Source: Hysterium pulicare CBS 123377 (taxonomy: Eukaryota > Ascomycota > Dothideomycetes > Hysteriales > Hysteriaceae). From it: a stretch of 64,000 nt of DNA. Made by a program: the position numbers and the translations under genes. Each line of letters opens with the position of its first letter. The first letter of the stretch is position 1. The stretch is from positions 16,393 through 80,392 of the forward strand of contig AJFK01000088.1 of assembly GCA_000467715.1 (NCBI GenBank), read 5' to 3'. Shown here in pieces: positions 23,027 through 34,175 of this stretch. Below the pieces are notes generated by a model that saw only the letters and a list, made by a program, of their open reading frames with translations, searched no databases and was not told where the DNA came from.

Positions 23027-23263
23027 ATGAGACTCCTCACCCAAACAACCATCCTCCTCACAGCAGCCACTCTCACATCCGCACTCCCGCATCAAAAACG
23101 CCAATATACAGACCCGTACGCAGATGGAAAGCCTCTCCATACGACAGCGCTGATGGCCGGCGCGGCGTACAAGACATCCGGGACCGCAGCGGCAGCAGAG
23201 ACGCAACTGCCGACCTCTGCACCTACCAAAGCGACGAGTCCGTATGATCTGTATGAGTTATGA
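23027..23263 (+). CDS. Small secreted protein with Kex2 site
   Basis: 78 aa, single exon. The N-terminus is a clear signal peptide (MRLLTQTTILLTAATLTSAL, cleavage near Ala-19/Leu-20), followed at once by PHQKR, a Kex2-type dibasic site, and a mature part of about 53 residues starting QYTDPYADGK. The mature part is Ala/Thr-rich and cysteine-free, with two loosely similar pieces (TDPYADG and SPYDLYEL). No family is recognised. It could be an extracellular peptide, a wall-associated protein or an effector-like small protein; the absence of Cys argues against a disulfide-rich effector. The C-rich sequence just before the ATG resembles fungal leaders. Confidence 0.6.
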   Translation: MRLLTQTTILLTAATLTSALPHQKRQYTDPYADGKPLHTTALMAGAAYKTSGTAAAAETQLPTSAPTKATSPYDLYEL

Positions 23264-23909
23264 TGGGGATGATAGGCTGTGATGTGAATTAAGTGCTTCG
23301 CCCCTGATGTTGATGAGGCGGTGGGGGTATAGAGGCCTTGGCTGATGGGTGCGTTTGCAGTGAGAGTATCTATGGATAGCTCGTCGATGAGACGTGTCAA
23401 TCATGTGCCCTACGGATGAGCTGGAAGAGGTGGCCATAGGCGCTTTGCATTTTGGATGTTTTGAAAGCAGGGCATTCTGCTTTAGCGGGGAGTTCGGTAT
23501 TTGGTGCATTATAGCTAGAACCACGGTTGGATGACGGATTTGCCCCATGCTCCGATTCATGATGTATATCCGAACAATCTTCTCAGCAAAATGAAAGGTG
23601 TGCTCCAATCTATGATGATAAGCACACGCTGGTGACGGCATCTTGAACTTAGAAACGTGGAGATGCAGGTTACACCGCAAAACTGGGGTTTGCCAATAGA
23701 ATATATCGAAAAATACTCATTGGATACCGATCACTATTGTAATATTCTGGCTCTGCTTGCTATACGCCACCCATGCAGCGCAGTGTAAGCAGAGATATAT
23801 GTGAATGCATCCTGGGTAAAACTCCAATGGGTCAGGGTCCAACCTAAAGCCCAAATAACCGCCAAAGAGCTTCGGAATAAAAGCATTGCAATTCTCATCC
23901 CCAATTAAA
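23264..23909. other. Convergent intergenic between the secreted protein and SPN1
   Basis: Presumed 3' UTRs. The minus-strand 140-codon frame here (23258-23680) has no recognisable domain and overlaps the secreted gene's stop. No other feature is seen. Confidence 0.35.
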
Positions 23910-25377
23910 TTACCTTCCCGTTCTTCCAGTCTTGCCCAACTGCTTAGCTCGCATGCGTCTGAAGATCTCGTCTCCAGCACTAGCAGGAGCGCGACGTACT
24001 TCGCCAGCCTGGATGTTGCTCCTAGGCACGACGGTGTAAGTCGTTGGTCCGGCTTCCATGCGGGCGCGATTCCACACACGAGGAGTCTCAAGGGCTTTGG
24101 CACGCGCAACAGCTTGGGAATTCGCTGGATTCGCACTGCGGACGGGGAGTCTCCTATTAGAACAAGTTAGCAAACAACCAAAAATTATATTGAAATGCCG
24201 ATGGGGCTTACGTTGGATCATAATCCGCTTGCGTGAATTCTTTCTTACGATAATCATCAGTGCGCCTGAGAATTGGACGCGTCCAGTCCGTGAAGAGTCT
24301 CTCAGCTTGCCGCTTGATATTCAGTTCAGGGCGCTTGCTCTTGATGTAGAACATGATGACTTTCCCAATACCGCTAGCAACGAGACTGTCCTTTGTGATT
24401 GGAAGCTTCGCCAATGCCGCAAATAGCTCGCGTTGAATATTGTAAGCGGGAAGACTGCCGTCACTAAGCGGTTCCAGGAAGAACCGTACGGCCTCCAGAA
24501 GGTTGATGTCGGGATCAACGATGGAATCCTTAAGCGTACTCTTATTCAAAAGCGTGACAACCTCAGGAAGCAGCTTGAGCTTGTGTTGAGCGGGTTCACC
24601 ACGTTCTCGGCCTTCATTGTCAGCCTGAGCAGCAGAAGCCATGCGACGACGCATCTCTTCAATTTCCTGATCCGCCATTTGCTCGAGGTCAATGCCCTCC
24701 CTCTTACGGCGACGCGTTCCGCTCTTCTTCACGGCTTCGTCCATAGCTCGATCAAGGGCACGTCGTCGACCTATTGATTGGTAAGCAAAGTAGCCTAGAG
24801 TATAGGTAGACAACTAGATTGTGGCAGACGTACGCTCTTCAGGAGTCAGGTTACTTTCATCCTCTTCGTCTGGCGATGCTCCTCTAACTCTCCCTTCTTT
24901 TTTCTTTCGACTCTTCCTTCCTTCATCCACCTCCCCTCCGTCCTCAGCATCATCCTTTCTTCTCCTCGGCCTATCCTTCCTATTGTCTTTCTTCTTCTTT
25001 TTCTTGGCTTGTGCCTCGCCCTCGCCTTCTGCTCTCTTGCGCTTGTGAACACCGATCAGGTTGATGTTTGTCTCGTCAATGACACCTGGCCTCTCATCGA
25101 TGGCAATGTTGGTGGGATCGAAGTCTTCGAACTGCGCATCTTCTAGTTCAGAGAGGGCTGATTCGGCGTCTGAAAGATCTGCTTCTTCGAGGTCATCTTG
25201 GGGGGCCATCTCTTCCTTCTCTTCGGTGACCTCCATATCTTGTTCCGGATTGGCGATTGGCGGATTTGGCGTTGAGTTCTCTTCATCGATCTCGGGGCGG
25301 AGAGGGTCATCTGGATCGTGGCCTGCCTCCGGGAGAGGGGAGTTGGAGTGTGATTCCTTGAATTCGACGTCTTCCAT
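23910..25377 (-). CDS. SPN1: Transcription elongation factor Spn1/IWS1
   Basis: Three exons (25377-24834, 24770-24212, 24153-23910), 448 aa. The N-terminal ~170 residues are acidic and disordered with a basic island (KKKKKKDNRKDRPRRRK). The core begins at TPEERRRRALDRAMDEA, formed across the first splice, and continues through the TFIIS N-like helical bundle (about 260-350, including ELFAALAKLPITKDSLVASG and FYIKSKRPELNIKRQAERL). The C-terminus is a basic tail. Spn1/IWS1 binds Spt6 and histones and travels with RNA polymerase II. Divergent from TOM5 with 271 bp between starts. Confidence 0.92.
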
Positions 25378-25648
25378 GATGGATGAAGCTCAGATCAGCC
25401 AACGTTGAAAGGAAAGTGGTACGAAAGAAGTTGTGCAAAGTGAGAGAGCTTCGAGCCGAGGGGTTAGGTGAGAAGGAGGGTGGTGATGTTATTGAAAAGA
25501 AGTCGTGAGTGAGCGCAGGAGTGAACAAAGTCGGTCTTGGCGTTCGGAGCAAGTATTTTTCCGCGCCGACGATTAAATCCCAAGTCTGAACGGTTCAAAG
25601 CAAAAGCATCCCTGGTTACACAGCATTTAAGTAAAATAACACCACAAA

Positions 25649-25962
25649 ATGTTCGGAGGTGAGTTATCAAACATCAAGAACCATGGATCTTATAGTTGAA
25701 CAATCGCTGAACCCTGAAAAAGCACCACCACCACCCAGCAAGGACGAACTCGAGGTATGATGCGTGTAGAGAGGACTTTGTAACAGACCGTTGACAGTAT
25801 TTCCAGGCTCAGGAGTTGGAGGCATCACAGACTGTTAAAGTGGCCGCTGCTACATGCATTCTTCTCTATCTATGTGAGTGTTTATATTAGACTTGATTCG
25901 ATATCTGCTGACGAAGACTTGTAGCTCCTTTCGCCATCGAATACGTACGAAAACTCGTTTGA
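25649..25962 (+). CDS. TOM5: Mitochondrial import receptor subunit Tom5
   Basis: A 57-residue protein split over four exons: 25649-25658 (10 nt), 25696-25754, 25807-25873 and 25925-25962. All introns are GT..AG of 37-52 nt and all phases close. The product starts MFG, has the cytosolic helix SKDELEAQELEASQTVK, and one C-terminal membrane anchor (VAAATCILLYLSPFAIEYV) ending KLV. This matches fungal Tom5, a small tail-anchored subunit that passes preproteins from receptors to Tom40. Too short and fragmented to show as an open frame. Confidence 0.88.
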
Positions 25963-26369
25963 ACGATCGGAGCTTTCTCCACCACTTCCTACAATCCTAT
26001 TTTTGGCGTTTGAGAGGATGGCATAGCACCGGGGGACTACAATTGTACTTTTATGTAGTTAGAGAGGCTACAGTGTACCATACATGAAGGAGGATCTGTT
26101 TTGAACCCATCACAATAAACAACTTTGTTGCCCGACACATTTGCTTCTTCAAATGCTTCAGTTTGATCCCTTCCGCAGTTGACCTGCAATGATGCGCCAC
26201 CCTAAATCTTCACGGCGGACTTCCGCTTTATAGTCTTCGCATCCCAACTCGTTGGTTGCCTTCCCTCACAAGATCGCATTGGTACATCAGACGTGCTTGG
26301 TATATGACCAAGACTGCCACTGTATACGCAATATTAAGCTATAAACTCACAACCACCCTTCTTAGTTTC
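25963..26369. other. Convergent intergenic between TOM5 and NUP57
   Basis: Two 3' UTRs; nothing further is seen. Confidence 0.4.
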
Positions 26370-27630
26370 CTATTCCACAACAGGTCGTAGTCCGGACGCG
26401 GTTCCGTTAAGAACAGGTTTTGAAGCAGTATCCCATTCCTTCCAGTCCTTCACTGTCTGTTCAAGCTCTTTCTGGAGATGGGTGAGTTGGGAGTCGTAGC
26501 TGTCCAATAACTATAGCCAGATATTAGTCTTGAATCAAAATCATGTACGAGAAAGCATACCTTCTTGACCGTCTTCTGGTCCTCTTCCGACAACGTTTCC
26601 CCATTTTGGTTTTCGACGTCCTTTCCTAGTCTCTTAGATTCCTGTTCAAGTATGCGCGTCCTCTCCCTGATCCCGGACATCCTCGCCCATATCTCTTCTT
26701 GGCGCCCTCCTAGTACAGGATCAAAAGTCTTCTTTTCCAGCTCGACCAACTTCTTCTTGAGCTCCTCCTCAGCGGTATCCATCGCATAGCCCCTATTGCG
26801 TAAGATCTGCACCTTTGTCGCTAGAGCCAGACATCGTTGTGTATAGACGACATGTTTCCTCTTAGCCTCTGCCACTCTGCTTTCGACTGTCAATTCGTGT
26901 TGCTGCTTCATGGCTATGAGACTTCGATTGATTTCATGAAGCCTACTCTGAAGGGCGTTGACAGCCATCTTCTGCTGGCCAATACGATTCTGTATAGACT
27001 CGAACCCCCTTGCGAGGACCGGAATGGAGCATGGGCCTGGTTTTTTTGAGAGAGCCTCTTCCCATTTCTTTTCATCGTCGTCTTGTGTGGGTCCATAGAA
27101 TGGAACATGATCCGGTTGGACCTGATTGTAGAAATAAGTTTGAAATACGCAATTAGCGCTCTGGTGATTCCATTTCTCGTGAAGGATCCTCATCTGCTCG
27201 GGGATAGACTTGTCGCCTGCGGAGATGCTAGTGTCAGAGGTGTCAAGCAATGTACACACACAATTTACTTACGTGGACCGACGGAGCTCGCGAATGATGC
27301 TACAGCAGACTTTCCTAACTGCGGGAGCTGAGATTGCTGGGATTGTTGAAGAGAAGCTGGAAGAGTTGGCGCAGGCATCATCATTCCGCCAAATATTTGG
27401 GACTGTTGCATCTGTGACTGCTGCTGGGGTTGCTGGAACATGCTTGAGCCTGCATGTTGCTGCGAGGCTCCCATGGAAGCTGCGCCATTCGATGCGCCAA
27501 AAAGACTCGGTGCGGGTTGCGCCTGCGAGACCTGACCACTACCAAAAAGACCCCCCGGTGGAGCTGTAGTGCTTCCAAAAAGCGTTCCAAATTTGTTTTC
27601 TGGTGGTCTCTGTTGGGTGCTACTAAACAT
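26370..27630 (-). CDS. NUP57: Nucleoporin Nup57/Nup54
   Basis: Three exons (27630-27273, 27216-26561, 26510-26370), 384 aa. The N-terminal ~110 residues are Gln/Ser-rich with FG-type repeats (TLFGST, GLFGSG, SLFGAS, IFGG). Then comes the conserved Nup54 helical region, from KWNHQSANCVFQTYFYNQV through a long coiled coil (about 210-365). The last exon continues the coil (LLDSYDSQLTHLQKELEQTV). In this family the coil forms the central-channel heterotrimer with Nsp1/Nup62 and Nup49/Nup58, and the FG repeats form the permeability barrier. The FG region is short compared with yeast Nup57. Divergent from NDUFA8 over 372 bp. Confidence 0.9.
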
Positions 27631-28002
27631 GGTGACTGGGTTGAACAGTATATGCGCCGTCCGCAGCTTTGGGTGCCTCGTGACACGCTCGGAAGGATTT
27701 CGATTACGCGCTGAACGGGAGAGTGTCGCGCCTGGAAAGTGTGTAAGAGAATAACGGACGGGAGTCCGTATATGGCAGCGCTGGACGGTTGATCACGGTC
27801 GATGCATTAGGTACAGGCACACTGGTGGAGACAACAGCAAGAGGAATGTTTGTTGTAGGTGAAAGAAGAGCTGCATGGCACCTAACCAATCGTGGGTTAG
27901 CCTCATTGCGGCTCCCGGACCAGGGCCAACCTCACATTCACCTCCGCCCACCAGAACACCAGATTGAGCTCCATCTCCACCCATTGGCCGCTCATAGTCA
28001 AG
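27631..28002. promoter_or_regulatory. Divergent promoter NUP57 / NDUFA8
   Basis: A 372-bp region separates the two start codons. No known motif stands out; short frames crossing it are not supported. Confidence 0.4.
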
Positions 28003-28640
28003 ATGTCTGCGAGGCAGCCCAGGTACGCTGATGACATGTATATTAGACATAGTAATATGACCTGATCAGTTGCAGATTCCACCAACAAGTCCTCATCGAT
28101 ACCACACCACTCCCCGACGATATCCCCAAAGTCAAGGAAATTGGCGCCAGTTCCGCCCCTCTGCTAAGCGCTTCGTTCTTCATCGGCGCACGATGCAAAG
28201 CGTACAATGATGACTACATGAAGTGCAAGACCGAAGCCAACGGCCGAGGAGAATTTGAGTGCATGAAGGAAGGTCGAAAGGTCACAAGATGTGCTACCAG
28301 CGTGTAAGAGCTACGTATATACAAGTCAGAGGACGACTGTCACTAATCATGCTTTTGACAGCATTGATGACCTCAACAAACACTGCATAGCTGAATTTCG
28401 CAAGCATTGGCAGTGCCTAGACAACAATAATCACCAGCTCTGGAATTGCCGGAATGCCGAGAGAGCGTTGAACAAGTGTGCATTCGACAACCTGGTGCGT
28501 ATTCCTGCTTTGTTCACGTGCGGATTCAAACGTCTAATGTCGCTTTATAGAAATTGGAGAAGACTATACCCGAGACACCTGAGGGTGAGGAGCAAGTGCA
28601 TCTGCGTCGAAAGCAGATATTTGCAATGCACAGCAGTTAA
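28003..28640 (+). CDS. NDUFA8: NADH:ubiquinone oxidoreductase subunit NDUFA8 (20.8-kDa, CHCH)
   Basis: Four exons (28003-28022, 28076-28303, 28362-28494, 28551-28640), 156 aa. Four CX9C motifs are visible: C-KAYNDDYMK-C, C-MKEGRKVTR-C, C-IAEFRKHWQ-C and C-RNAERALNK-C, i.e. two CHCH domains, as in human NDUFA8 and the Neurospora 20.8-kDa subunit. The protein sits on the intermembrane-space face of complex I; Mia40 is expected to oxidise its cysteines. The third intron separates the last Cys pair from a charged C-terminal tail. Introns are 53-58 nt. Confidence 0.93.
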
Positions 28641-29517
28641 GGAGTGTATAATACCAGAAATGAATGTAGCAATATGAATGAGCTTTCCCGAACTAAGCCA
28701 GTTTTTGCCCTGAGTCTAACCCAGGAAATGATGGACGAGGTTAAGTTCGCTCCCAGTTCAGCGATGGACCAACTCCATTCTCTTTAAGCCGCACATCCAA
28801 CCATGTGAAATCCTCAAGTCAAAAACGCGCCCGACAGAAATGATCAGTTGTTCTTCTCTTGCCTTGCAAAGTTGCGCCTGACCAATCTTCCCGATAGCAA
28901 AGCTGTGGGGATGCCAACATGTTCGCTTGGGAGCGGTGAATCTTCATGTGAATGACATCCTCAAGCAAATGTTCACCTCGATCACACCACCAACCACCTG
29001 AATTTTTCAATTTCCTCCGCAAATTTTCCCTTCATAAAGTTACCATCTTCCTCTCTTCTCTCTTCGTCTTCAAACTCCATTTCGCACGAAGCCAAACCTT
29101 TCGTTGGGCGATTCTCAACGTACATATCTCAGTCACTGCTACTCAGTGTCGGCAGCCTTCTCACAGATTTCTCTTCTTCTTCCAACGTTTCTCTCACACC
29201 CGGTTTCTGATCCGCATCAGCGACTTCGCGCAGTCTCTGCATCATAGCATTCACGTTCAACGCTGCTGTCAGGTACAGCATCTTCCATCACCACGAGACT
29301 CCTCAATTGAAGCTTCTCTCACGACCTGCTCCTATTCTGAAGCGACGACTCCGAGCAGTCTCTGTGCCACAGCAATCACTTTCAGCACTGCTATCAGCTA
29401 CAGCATACTCCATCATCACGACCTCCTCAATTTCAAGCTTCTCTCACAGCTATATCGGCAGTTCAGCACTTGATCACGTTTCACATCTCGGTCTTGACTC
29501 CTAGAACTGGAATCAGC
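28641..29517. other. Intergenic, with a pyrimidine-rich leader
   Basis: The NDUFA8 3' UTR, then from about 28970 a C/T-rich stretch that looks like a long 5' leader of the next gene. Within it, two stretches resemble each other (around 29215-29305 and 29330-29430, sharing CAGTCTCTG, ATCACGA and CCTCAATT), suggesting a roughly 120-bp local duplication. Confidence 0.4.
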
Positions 29518-30443
29518 ATGTCTTACATTCAACCCTGTGGCTTCTACGGCGGCGAGACCAGCACGGCTATGACCACAGATCTCAAGCTCGGCACTATGGA
29601 TCATCACCTAGTCACGCCTTTGGACCAAGTCTATTCTAGCGACGAAGAAAGCGTCAGGCCTCCTAGCACCCCCGAATCCAGAGAGCCGTCCACCCTTCCA
29701 AGCGATTTCTCTCCAAGCAGCGCCGGAGCTCCACTCCACGGTCCCAAGTGGGATACCGCAGGAATCTGTAAGCCTATTTCCTCTGCCCCCTTTTTGGCAA
29801 CCCCGATTCTAACCACTATTCCCTAGCGTACTTGACCAGCATCCTCTACCCCAATCTCGCCGTCTCCGACAACCTGACCTTCTCTCCACCCCTCCAAATC
29901 CTGAGCCACCATGCCGGTGAGCTGACGCTCCAGCTCTTCGCCCACATCTCTCCCGCGGCACCCCCTCCAGAGGCTTCCTCTGCCTCCGCTCCAATCGGCA
30001 CTGGACGCCCGGCCTCTACCGTCCTACTAGCCTCTTCGCGCGCACACTGCGCCTCCGTTTCCGAGGCTCTGGACTCTCTTGCTTTGTCTCTGCTCTCTAA
30101 CCTCTCCACTGTAAATGCGGTCTGCGCGCAGTACGAGGTCCTCTCCGCGCTCTGCGCGGTCCCAAACTGGCGTCTAGAGAGCCTCGTGCGCGGCATGAGG
30201 GGCCTGGCGGCCAGCTCCGCGCAGGAGCGTCTCTCCAGACGCGTCCAGCTGGGGGAGGTGGGGGTCGAGGATGAGTTGGAGGCCCGGCTGGAGGCTTATT
30301 TGCTGTGGTGTGGTGAGGAGGAGGTTGAGGGGTTTGTTTTGCTGGGGGGTGAGATTCTGGGGATGGATTGGGAGGGGAGGAAGGGGGCTGGGAGGGTGTA
30401 TGGGGATGCGGCGGAGTTCTTGAAGGGGGCTTATTCCAGGTAG
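29518..30443 (+). CDS. Hypothetical protein, not recognised
   Basis: Two exons (29518-29767, 29827-30443; GTAAGC donor, CCCTAG acceptor), 288 aa. The first ~85 residues are polar, with Ser/Pro-rich tracts (DEESVRPPSTPESREPS). The second exon is Ala/Leu-rich and probably helical: LTSILYPNLAVSDNLTF, a long Ala/Ser run, SEALDSLALSLLSNLSTVNA, and an acidic C-terminus (EAYLLWCGEEEVEGFVLLGG). No membrane segment, signal peptide or known domain is found. The coding strand is C-rich up to about 30200 and then abruptly G-rich to the stop. The start is the first Met after the leader; an in-frame Met 16 codons upstream is possible. Confidence 0.6.
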
Positions 30444-31075
30444 ACGTGACACGGGGATCTTAGCAGGGTTCTAGGTCTGGGTTGGGAAGGTTAGGAAGTT
30501 TCCTGGGTAGCTAATCTAGAGATTTCATTGAAGGTTCTCTTATGCTGTGCCTGAATTGTTGTGTGACTGTTGATACACGTTCCTTTATCTAACTCTTATG
30601 CTTGACGGTCTTGCTGCTTCTGCTGATCCAGCTCCCCTAGTATATATAAACTGATATTTAAGCCTTCAAGTATCAAGACCAAGCACAAGAATAGCCTCCG
30701 TTAAGTTTCTTTGCCTTTCTATCTTACGCTTAAATAAACTCTTCCTATTTCAATACTCCCTTCTTAGTCTCTTATAGTTAGTAAAATATATAATCCACGT
30801 TCTTTAAATATTTATATAATTAATTAAACTTATTTCTACTCTATATCTATCTAGAGTTAGATCTTTAACTTTACGTGTTATAGCCTACTGACTCCCACCT
30901 CCATTTGTACCGTGTCTCACAGGTCAAATGCGCCGTGCTAAGCCAGCTTACAGTCATATCGAGAGCTGTGCCCGTAGCTGATAGCTAAATAGCAACAACT
31001 CTATCTTAGCATAGACCTATAAACCCTATATCTATATATCTACAAGAAGAAGACGCTAAGCCTATCCCTTTTCCC
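30444..31075. repeat. AT-rich patch, possible RIP-decayed repeat relic
   Basis: After about 100 bp of 3' flank the base composition falls to very low G+C (about 30590-31050), with many TA-rich words (TATATATAAA, TAAATATTTATATAATTAATTAA, CTATATCTATCTAG). No open frame. Such islands in otherwise G+C-balanced ascomycete DNA often come from repeats mutated by RIP; no ends or related copy can be identified by eye, so the origin is inferred. It marks the boundary before the sugar-use genes. Confidence 0.5.
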
Positions 31076-33484
31076 TCACACAACACTCACCGTAGCATTC
31101 CCTCTCAAATCCCTCGAACTAGCCCCCACCCAAACCGTAAAATCCCCCTTCTCAACCACATACTTCATCCCCATATCCCAAAGCCCCCAATCCGCAATTT
31201 TCAAGGGTATACTAACCTGAACCGTCTCCCCAGCCTTCACCATCACCTTCTTGAATCCCTTGAGCTGTTTATTCGGCACCGCGACGCTAGCGATCATATC
31301 CTGAACGTAAAACTGCACGACCTCTTTTCCATCGACGGGGCTCGTGTTCATGATACTTACCGAGGCGGTGATGGTGTCGTTGGCTGAGACGCTGGTTTGC
31401 GAGAGCGAGAGGTTCGAGTATTTGAACTCGGAGTAGGATTTCCCGTAGCCGAATTCGTAGAGCGGTTGTGGGGTGTTGAGGACGTATTGATGTCCAAACT
31501 GCAGTGTTCCATTCGGCAGAATAGCACCGGGATCTGTTGGACGGCCCGAGTTCAGGTAGTCGTAGTAGACGGGCAGAGTGCCTACATCGTAGGGGAACGC
31601 GACTGAGAGTTTGCCTGAGGGGTTGACGTCTCCATATAGCACGTCTGCTAATGCGTTCCCGCCTTGTTCCGAGGGGTAGAATTGTTGGATTAGTGCGGAT
31701 GAGGAATTCGAGATCCAGGGCTCTGAGATCGGTTTCCCGGATTGGTAGACTACGATGGTGGGTTTGCCTGTCTCGATGATGGCTTGGACGAGCGGACCCA
31801 TGGCGCCGACGAGGTTTAGAGACGCGACGTCGACGTGCTCGCCTGTTGTGGCATTTAACCCTTGCCAGAGCTCTTGTTGATCGCGAGACCAGGTGCCGAC
31901 GAGGACGACTGCTATATCAGCGGCTTTGGCGGCGGCTATGGCGGCAGGGAAGCCGGATTGGTCGTTGGACCAGCGCTCGCAGCCTTGGGCGTAGGTTACT
32001 TTGCCTGTGGAGGCGTTGCGGATGCCTTGGAGGGGAGTGACATTTGTGGGATTGTATTGGGAGCGGTAGACGACGTAATCTCCGAGCTAGGATAAGAGTC
32101 AGCTGTCGTTCTCTTTGACGTGTATGATAGATTTGGATTATCTTACATTCATGGAATCGGCCATGGGTCCAATGACGGCTACATTTGCGGACTTCTTGAG
32201 AGGGAGAACATTGTTGTGGTTCTCGAGAAGAACAATTGAGTCGGCGTCGAGCTGTCTGGCGAGTTGCACGTTCTTCGGTGTGTGGATTAATGAAGAGGTC
32301 TTGTTTTCCGGTTCTCCTAAATAAGGTTTTTCGAAAAGACCCATCTCGAATTTTGCTCGAAGTTGGCGGGATAGTGCCGTGTCCACGACTGAGATGTCCA
32401 ACTTTCCTGATTGAACTAACTGAGGGATCGTCTTGAAGTTGAATGATCCACCGCCCATTTCGACGTCATTGCCTGCTGGGAGCGCATACATAGTGACAGC
32501 CTCTGAATCAATGGGCTTGCATGCACACATGTTGAAAGAACAGCAGAGACGATCCGTGGCACCGGCGTCGGAAGTGATCCAGTATTTGTATCCCCATTCG
32601 CCGCGTAGGATGTCTGTCATGGTGTGATGATCTGCAATTGCAGGAATGCCATCATAGGAATGGTACGCGGACATAATGCTGTAAGCCCCAGCATCTATGA
32701 TAGCTCTTTTAAAGGAAGGCATCCAAGTCGTCCTCATTTCTCGCTCTCCGCCATGCACAGGCCCGGTATTTAGTCCTTGTTCTGGGGCACTGAACCCAAC
32801 GAAATGCTTTACAGTGGCACTGACATTTCCACCTTGGACTCCCTTGACATAACTATATGCCATTTCTCCTACGAGATAGGGGTCCTCGCCGAAAGTTTCC
32901 TCAACTCGTCCATAGCGGAGTTCTCGAGCCAAATCAGCAAGCGGCGCGAAGAGCTGGTTGACTCCAAGGGCAAGAGCCTCCTGAGCAATTACCGCACCCA
33001 TCTCTTGAACCAAGTCAGGATCGAAGGAGCAAGCGTAGGCAATCGGGCTGTTGAAAATAGTCGCATTTCCGATCAAGAATCCATGAATCCCCTCGGACTG
33101 AACGAAAGCCGGAATGCCCAGCGTCGTATTCTGCATGATGTAGTCCTGAGCTCTTTTGACGCCCTCGCTGATCCAGCTCTGGGGCACGGGATATCCAACG
33201 TAGAATTGTCCTGCCTTATGGGCGAAATTGTCGACGAGCCCGCTGTAATTGAAGGCATTGGTGGTCGTATTGATCCAATTCGAGATATCACCTTGCATAA
33301 GCTGGGCTGTCTTTTCCTCGATTGTCATCCGGGAGATCAAGTCAGAGATCCTGTCTTCAACAGGAGCGTTGGGATTTTTGTACGTGGCATTGGCAGCCGC
33401 TTGCCTTCTGACCAAATCATATCCATAGACGGGTACAAGAGAAAGACTTAGCAGGGTAGTCAAGATTGACTTGAAAGAAGGCAT
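31076..33484 (-). CDS. Secreted GH3 beta-glucosidase-type glycoside hydrolase
   Basis: Two exons (33484-32147, 32086-31076), 782 aa. I chose the Met at 33484 because it begins a signal peptide (MPSFKSILTTLLSLSLVPVY). The GH3 TIM-barrel follows: EDRISDLISRMTIEEKTAQL, DLARELRYGRVEETFGEDP, KHFVGFSAPEQGLNTGPVHG and the nucleophile region WITSDAGATDRL (Asp near residue 305). The alpha/beta sandwich contains VAVIGPMAD, and a fibronectin-III-like C-terminus follows (ALADVLYGDVNPSGKLSVAF, then YEFGYGKSYSEF). It removes terminal beta-linked glucose (or xylose) from oligosaccharides outside the cell. Shares its promoter with the sugar transporter. Confidence 0.92.
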
Positions 33485-34175
33485 ATTGAGACGCACGAGA
33501 TGCAAGACACGTGAAAAGACACCTAGAAACCATTTCAATGTGCAACGTAAGACTTTTATAAGGTGAAGCAATAAGGGCAATTAGACAAATTAGGGCATCT
33601 ACAAGGGAATCGCTCATTTACCCGTCAACCCGATTCTATTGAGATGACCGCGATACGCGATCTTACTTACGGTTTCTGTAGAGTGCATCTCCATGCTCCC
33701 CTCTTCCCAATCCCAGGATGCCAGAAGCGTCGGAAATCAGAGTGAATGTTGGAGTCGACCTCGGGGAGAAACTCTGCGCCAAGCGAGGCTTCCTCTTTTC
33801 TGATTGGTGGGTTAATATGGTCTTGCGGGATACCCTTCATCCCTGTAGCGATCATCTCTCAGCAGCCTCGTGCTCAACTCTCCGCAATCTTCCCCAACCT
33901 GGAGAAGCAACCGCTGGAGTGGAGATCCTGCATACCATCAGAGGTTGCAAAGTTCCATCGTATGAACTACAAAGCATGCGATCCGGAATCTAGGTCCTTT
34001 ACTCCGTGTCCAACATGGAAAAGTTGACCTGGACTATGACCGGGTCTTGGTCCCCGCTGCTGGGGTCCTAACCGGCGGCAGCAGGTAGTGAATTTATATC
34101 ATGTGTCCCTAAGTCTTTCCGTCTCTCTATTCATTCTTCTTTCCTTGCAGAGCCTGAGACTAAACATCTGCAATC
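33485..34175. promoter_or_regulatory. Divergent promoter of GH3 and sugar transporter with CreA-like sites
   Basis: 691 bp between the two start codons. Four matches to the CreA/Cre1 consensus SYGGRG: CTGGAG (33914-33919) overlapping GTGGAG (33919-33924), and an inverted pair, GCGGGG on the minus strand (34052-34057) facing CTGGGG (34060-34065), within CCCCGCTGCTGGGG. Paired CreA sites are the form usually needed for glucose repression in Aspergillus. The motif is degenerate, so binding is inferred. Confidence 0.5.

Noticed and set aside
28291-28677. 128-codon frame over NDUFA8
   Set aside because: Reads through two introns of the four-exon CHCH gene, which explains all the cysteine motifs.
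32777-33451. 224-codon plus-strand frame opposite the GH3 gene
   Set aside because: Antisense shadow of a well-supported GH3 exon; no family resemblance.
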